Assembly (NCBI GenBank): GCA_028875225.1
Contig: JAPPFB010000020.1
Coordinates: forward strand, 62,001 to 126,000
Reading direction: 5' to 3'
Length of the DNA: 64,000 bases
DNA from: Chloroflexota bacterium
GTDB taxonomy: Bacteria > Chloroflexota > Dehalococcoidia > Bin125
Shown: piece by piece, positions 60,661-64,000 of the stretch
Position numbering within the stretch: position 1 is the first letter of the stretch
Layout: the number at the start of each line of letters is the position of its first letter
Program-made: the position numbers and the translations under genes
Notes under the pieces: model-generated
The model's input: the letters and a program-made list of their open reading frames with translations, nothing else
The model's database searches: none
What the model was told of the DNA's origin: nothing

Positions 60661-61829
60661 TCCCCGATTGTTCGCGCCGGGAAGTCTTTGGCGGGGTGGG
60701 CTCTGAGGACTTCTTCGTCGAGGTCGATGCCGAGGCCGGGGGTTGCGGGGAGGGCGATGTGGCTGTCCTCTACCTGGAAGGGTGGGGTGGCGGCCTGTTG
60801 TCCCCATGGTTCGAAGTTGACGAAGTATTCGGTGATGATGAAGTTGGGCATCGTGGCGGCGGCGTTGAGGGTTGAGGCGAGGGCCATCGTGGTTGAGTTG
60901 TAGTTGTGCGGCGCGACTGCGACGAAGTAGATTTCGGCCATCGCGGCGATTTCGGTCAGCTCCTTGATTCCGCCGACGTTGGCGACGTCGGGGTTGATGA
61001 TGTCGGCCGCCCGCTGCTCGAAGGCCTCGCGGAACTCGAACTTGGTGTACAGCTCCTCGCCGGTGACGGTGGGGATGTTGATTTGCGCCGTGGCGGCGGC
61101 GAGGGCGGTCATGTTCTCGGCCCAGACCGGCTCCTCGAACCAGAACGGTTCATACTCCTCAACCATCTTCGACAGCCTGACGGCGTTGGAGGGGCTCAGG
61201 CGGCGGTGGATCTCGAGCAGCACGTCGACATCGGGTCCGACGGCCTCGCGCACAGCTCGGACCCGGTCGGCAGCCAGTCGCAGTTCCTTCATTCCGACGT
61301 AGCTGCGCCACTTGCCGGGAACGGGATCGAACTTGAGTGCCGTGAAGCCTCTTTCGACCATGGCGCGGGCGCGGGCCTGGAGTTCTTCGAGGTCGTCCAT
61401 CTTGGCCCAGCCGTTGGCGTAGACGCGGAGGCGATCTCGGACGGCACCTCCGAGTAGCTGGTACACCGGCATCCCGGCGCGTTTGCCGGCGAGGTCCCAC
61501 ATGGCCTGTTCGACGCCTGAGATGGCGGAGTAGAGGTCCATTGCGCCGCGGCGGTTGCCGAAGTCGTTGTGGATCGCGTCGGTCCACGGTTTGATCCGGG
61601 CTGCGTCCCAGCCGACGATGTATCGTCGCATCGCCTCGAGGTGGGCGGTGATCTGGATGTCGCGGTCGGACTGGGTGTAGCACTCACCCCAGCCATGTAG
61701 ACCGTCGGCGGTTTCGAGGCGGACGAAGCAGAGGTTCTTGCCGGCGATGTAGCGATCGGGCTGACCGGTGTCGGGCGGAGTGGGATGAACCAGGTAGTAG
61801 CGCAGGTCGACGATGGTGGAGTCGGACAT
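60657..61829 (-). CDS. enolase superfamily (mandelate racemase/sugar-acid dehydratase-like) protein
   Basis: A 390-residue protein from ATG 61829. Capping domain: CFVRLETADGLHGWGECYTQ and QAMWDLAGKRAGMPVYQLLG. Barrel: ALKFDPVPG, metal ligands in DVDVLLEIHRRLSPSNAVRL, PFWFEEPVWAENM and TGEELYTKFEFREAFEQRAA, then NPDVANVGGIKELTEIAAMA and the catalytic-His-type VAPHNYNSTTMALASTLNA. The KFDP, EIH and APHN pattern resembles acid-sugar dehydratases such as galactonate/gluconate dehydratase. Such enzymes are expanded in SAR202-type Chloroflexota. Confidence 0.92.
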   Translation of the reverse strand: MSDSTIVDLRYYLVHPTPPDTGQPDRYIAGKNLCFVRLETADGLHGWGECYTQSDRDIQITAHLEAMRRYIVGWDAARIKPWTDAIHNDFGNRRGAMDLYSAISGVEQAMWDLAGKRAGMPVYQLLGGAVRDRLRVYANGWAKMDDLEELQARARAMVERGFTALKFDPVPGKWRSYVGMKELRLAADRVRAVREAVGPDVDVLLEIHRRLSPSNAVRLSKMVEEYEPFWFEEPVWAENMTALAAATAQINIPTVTGEELYTKFEFREAFEQRAADIINPDVANVGGIKELTEIAAMAEIYFVAVAPHNYNSTTMALASTLNAAATMPNFIITEYFVNFEPWGQQAATPPFQVEDSHIALPATPGLGIDLDEEVLRAHPAKDFPARTIGD

Positions 61830-61909
61830 GGATTGGCTCGCAATCGGTGAGGGGCCGGAGATCTCACTCATCATCGCACGGGGCTTGGCAATCTCGGAGT
61901 CGATGGCGA

Positions 61910-61972
61910 TCACCAGGGGTCGTCGTCCTCTTCGGGCGATGCTTCCTCCGTGGGGACTGAGGGACTCTCAGC
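61910..61972 (-). pseudogene. possible remnant of a small acidic-tail gene
   Basis: Just upstream of the dehydratase start the minus frame ends TEEASPEEDDDPW-stop. This resembles the end of the small protein at 51988 (DESSDEDDDPL-stop), including 13 identical consecutive bases GACGACGACCCCT. It is preceded, as there, by REP-type palindromic DNA. Only about 20 codons are recognisable, with no start. Chance similarity in an acidic stretch cannot be excluded. Confidence 0.35.
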
Positions 61973-62262
61973 CCGGGTCCACGCATCAAGCGCGGGGTAT
62001 CAGACTGGATTGGGTGAGCGACGGGATCGATTGGGGGTGGCTGGATTCGATGGCCGAGGTCTGGGCCCCGCATCAAGTGCGGGGCATCGGAATGGATGGC
62101 GGGAGTGCTGGGCATGGGAATGGATGGCGGGAGTGCTGGGCATGGGAATGGATGACGGGAGTGCGGGGCATCGGAATGGATGGCGTGAGCGCGGGACATC
62201 GGATTGGATGGCGTGAGCGCGGGATATCGGATTGGATGGCGTGAGTCCGGGGCGTCGGATTG
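61972..62262 (-). repeat. REP-like palindromes with a tandem left-arm array (minus orientation)
   Basis: Read on the minus strand this is a 28-bp-type tandem array (plus-strand consensus GGGCATCGGAATGGATGGCG, then TGAGCGC; six or seven copies, 62085-62262). It ends in a full palindrome (core 62066-62084, CCCCGCATCAAGTGCGGGG) followed by the CAGACCTC flank, and a degenerate palindrome near 61974-62000. It has the same architecture as the array at 51.66-51.87 kb, with a longer unit. Confidence 0.8.
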
Positions 62263-62272
62263 GATGGAGGTT

Positions 62273-62308
62273 GCCGGGCTTCTCCCCTTGAGAGAGGGGA
62301 AGCCCGGC
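62273..62308 (-). terminator. strong hairpin downstream of the VWA gene
   Basis: GCCGGGCTTC...GAAGCCCGGC pairs over 10 bp, and the inner CTCCCC/GGGGA bases can extend it. It starts 44 bases beyond the VWA stop on the minus strand. A second small hairpin (TCTCCGGAGA region, 62313-62340) lies between. No long T-run follows. Confidence 0.5.
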
Positions 62309-62351
62309 TGTTCTCCGGAGACGTTCTCCCTTCGGAGAGACATATTGGCGG

Positions 62352-64000
62352 CTAGCGGGAGTAACCCGGGTTTTCGGACTCGTGGTCTCCGGCGACGGCG
62401 CCCATGGAGACGAGGAGTTTGCCGAAGTCCATGGCGGCAAGGGTGTTGATGAGGTCCACGGGCAGATTGGCAAAGCGCCAGGCCAGTTCGTGGATGTGCT
62501 CGGCGGCCAGCGCCATGGTCTCGCCGCTGAGGCCGTCCTGGCCGAACCAGCTGTAGCGGTCGGCCACAAGTGCGACGAGTGAGCCGAGATCGAGGAAGTC
62601 GTCGTCGCCGAACCTGGAAATGCCGGAGACCATCTGGACTTGCTGACGGTTGGACTCACCGGACATCGGCGTGAGCCAGCGCAGCTCGACCTCGCCAAGG
62701 TCTACGAGGCCGTCGCGGACCGCAGCGTCGGTCAGCTCGACCTCGAAGAACATGGTGGTGGCGGAGCCCATGGGGATCTCGGCGAACTCCTTGCGGTCCT
62801 GTTCGAAGTTGCGGTCGTCGGTGACGCGGTTTTCGTAGCCGACGAGCCGCCATGCGGCGACGGACTCGTGGTCCCAGCGGACCTGGGCGCGGGCCTGGTC
62901 GGCGAACGGAACCGAGAGCGCCAGCCAGTTATCGCGGCTGAAGGTCGAGCGGGCCTGGCCAACGTCCTGCAGGTAGCGGTACCAACCGTTGCCGTACTGG
63001 GCGAGCTGCTCGAGGAGGACGTCGTTGTATTTGGCGATGCCCACGCCGACTGTGATCAGGCGGAGCGGATTGCGGTCGTCGCGATCCTCGGCCGTGCGCA
63101 GAATGGCGAACGGGTCGGTGGCGTCGACGTTGGCGACGCCGTCGGACATGAGGATCACGTAGTTGTGAGCGTTCGGTCGCTCGCGACGGATCTCGTCTGC
63201 GAAGCGAACGCCGAGATTGAGGCCAGCCTGAACATTGGTTGAACTGGTTGGCTCGAGGCGGTCGATGATTCTCCTGATGTCACGATCGTCGGGACGCTGA
63301 TGCGACTCGCTGTCGACGATGTTGTCGGAGAAGAGCACCACCGCGATACGGTCGTCTGGCCCCAGTCCACTGCGGATTGAGTCCGCCGCCGCGCGTGCGA
63401 TCTCGACGCGGTTGCCCTCTTGCATTGAGCCTGAGGCGTCGAGGACGAGGGTCACGTTGAGCGGCGTGTCGTCGACGAACTCGGGCGCCTGGGTCGCAAT
63501 GCGGACGAGATGCAGGTCGTCGTGCAGTGGGTGTTCGAGGATGTCGGTGGTGACGGCGAAACTGTCGTCGACGTCGGGCAGGTCGTAGTGGTAGTTGAAG
63601 GCATTGATCCATTCCTCGGCGCGGACCGACGCGGGCTCGATCGCGTATCCCGCCTTGACCCAGTTGAGAGCGAGGAAGTAAGAGGTGCGGTCGACGTCGA
63701 GTGAGAACGTGGATGTGTCGTCGTCGACGGTCTCGCGCCAGCCGATGGTCGGGTAGTCCTCGAAGTTGGTCGCTCCGGGGAGCGGGCGACGCGGGGTTCG
63801 GCTGCGTTCGCCTCCGCCCTGTTGTCGCTGGGTGGATTGTGAGCGGGAGCTATCGGCGGAGGCTTCCTGCTCCTGCTCCATGGCCTGCTGTTGGGCCTGC
63901 TCGGACTCGGCTTCCTGGGCGGAGACGGCGTTCTCGGCCTGTTGCTGTGTCTGTTGCGCCTGTTGCGCCTGTTCCTGCATTGCCTGCTGTTGCTGTTGCT
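62352..64000 (-). CDS. YfbK-like von Willebrand factor A protein, 3' part (start outside window)
   Basis: The frame runs to the window edge, so the N-terminus is missing. Visible order: a Gln/Glu/Ala-rich low-complexity region (QQAQQTQQQAENAVSAQEAE), the VWA N-terminal domain (TSTFSLDVDRTSYFLALNWV, SVRAEEWINAFNYHYDLP), a VWA domain with MIDAS motif in LVLDASGSMQEGNRVEIA and VILMSDGVANVDATDPF, and the YfbK-type C-terminal domain (SWFGQDGLSGETMALAAEHI). The family is usually exported or membrane-attached; role unknown. Two-base stop context precedes a hairpin. Confidence 0.88.
   Translation of the reverse strand, partial: QQQQQAMQEQAQQAQQTQQQAENAVSAQEAESEQAQQQAMEQEQEASADSSRSQSTQRQQGGGERSRTPRRPLPGATNFEDYPTIGWRETVDDDTSTFSLDVDRTSYFLALNWVKAGYAIEPASVRAEEWINAFNYHYDLPDVDDSFAVTTDILEHPLHDDLHLVRIATQAPEFVDDTPLNVTLVLDASGSMQEGNRVEIARAAADSIRSGLGPDDRIAVVLFSDNIVDSESHQRPDDRDIRRIIDRLEPTSSTNVQAGLNLGVRFADEIRRERPNAHNYVILMSDGVANVDATDPFAILRTAEDRDDRNPLRLITVGVGIAKYNDVLLEQLAQYGNGWYRYLQDVGQARSTFSRDNWLALSVPFADQARAQVRWDHESVAAWRLVGYENRVTDDRNFEQDRKEFAEIPMGSATTMFFEVELTDAAVRDGLVDLGEVELRWLTPMSGESNRQQVQMVSGISRFGDDDFLDLGSLVALVADRYSWFGQDGLSGETMALAAEHIHELAWRFANLPVDLINTLAAMDFGKLLVSMGAVAGDHESENPGYSR

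Noticed and set aside
62085-62262. CRISPR-like array or coding repeat protein
   Set aside because: Same family of tandem left arms; the open frames across it on both strands are low-complexity products of the repeat.

Overview
The window is a high-GC (roughly 60-65% by eye) bacterial chromosome segment dominated by housekeeping operons, followed by an accessory half rich in organic-acid and acyl-CoA catabolism genes. Gene content fits a Chloroflexota bacterium, perhaps the SAR202-like Dehalococcoidia: a complete peptidoglycan/division cluster with MraZ, RecA-RecX-RNase Y, repeated CaiB/BaiF CoA-transferases, an enolase-superfamily dehydratase, a GMC oxidoreductase, and a thiolase homologue with a DUF35 partner. 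This placement is inferred from gene families, not from a phylogenetic marker search.

Layout. 1-5.9 kb: purine genes (purD C-terminus, cupin, purB, purC, purS), interrupted between purB and purC by palindromic repeats and two small unrecognised ORFs; then hisB (minus) and a ferritin-like gene. 6-8.7 kb: minus-strand catabolic operon (AhpD-like protein, CoA-transferase, PEP-mutase/isocitrate-lyase family enzyme). 8.7-12.8 kb: an orphan accessory protein, then a PF00882-like protein with hisD and hisC. 12.8-14.6 kb: NfeD-type protease and DUF1801. 14.6-33.2 kb: one long minus-strand division and cell-wall cluster, mraZ-rsmH-ftsL-ftsI-murF-mraY-murD-ftsW-murG-murC-murB-ddl-ftsQ-ftsA-ftsZ, ending in trmD and rplS. 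Most of its genes overlap by 1-11 bases, often as GTGA or ATGA, and murE is absent from its usual place. 33.4-42.2 kb: plus-strand genes mogA/moaB, a radical SAM protein, yggS-proC-yggT, recA-recX, rny, a PHP phosphoesterase and fabZ. 42.7 kb: tRNA-Asp with a good promoter.

42.8-64 kb: accessory and catabolic genes. These include a lipoprotein, a single-chain biotin-dependent acyl-CoA carboxylase, a tandem-fused CoA-transferase, a GMC oxidoreductase, a DUF35-MFS pair, a thiolase homologue, two serine beta-lactamase-fold hydrolases, a ParD/ParE pair, a chimeric pseudogene, an SDR, an enolase-superfamily dehydratase and the 3' part of a YfbK-like VWA protein.

Several families of short palindromic repeats lie between genes. 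One family (core CCCCGCACTTGATGCGGGG) forms unusual arrays in which only the left arm is tandemly repeated and the last copy is a full palindrome. Two of these arrays precede a small unrecognised gene carrying the same upstream motif, CAGAACATAYGTAC, which resembles a LexA box. A third array precedes what looks like the remnant tail of such a gene. This repeat/small-gene association is the most unfamiliar signal in the window.
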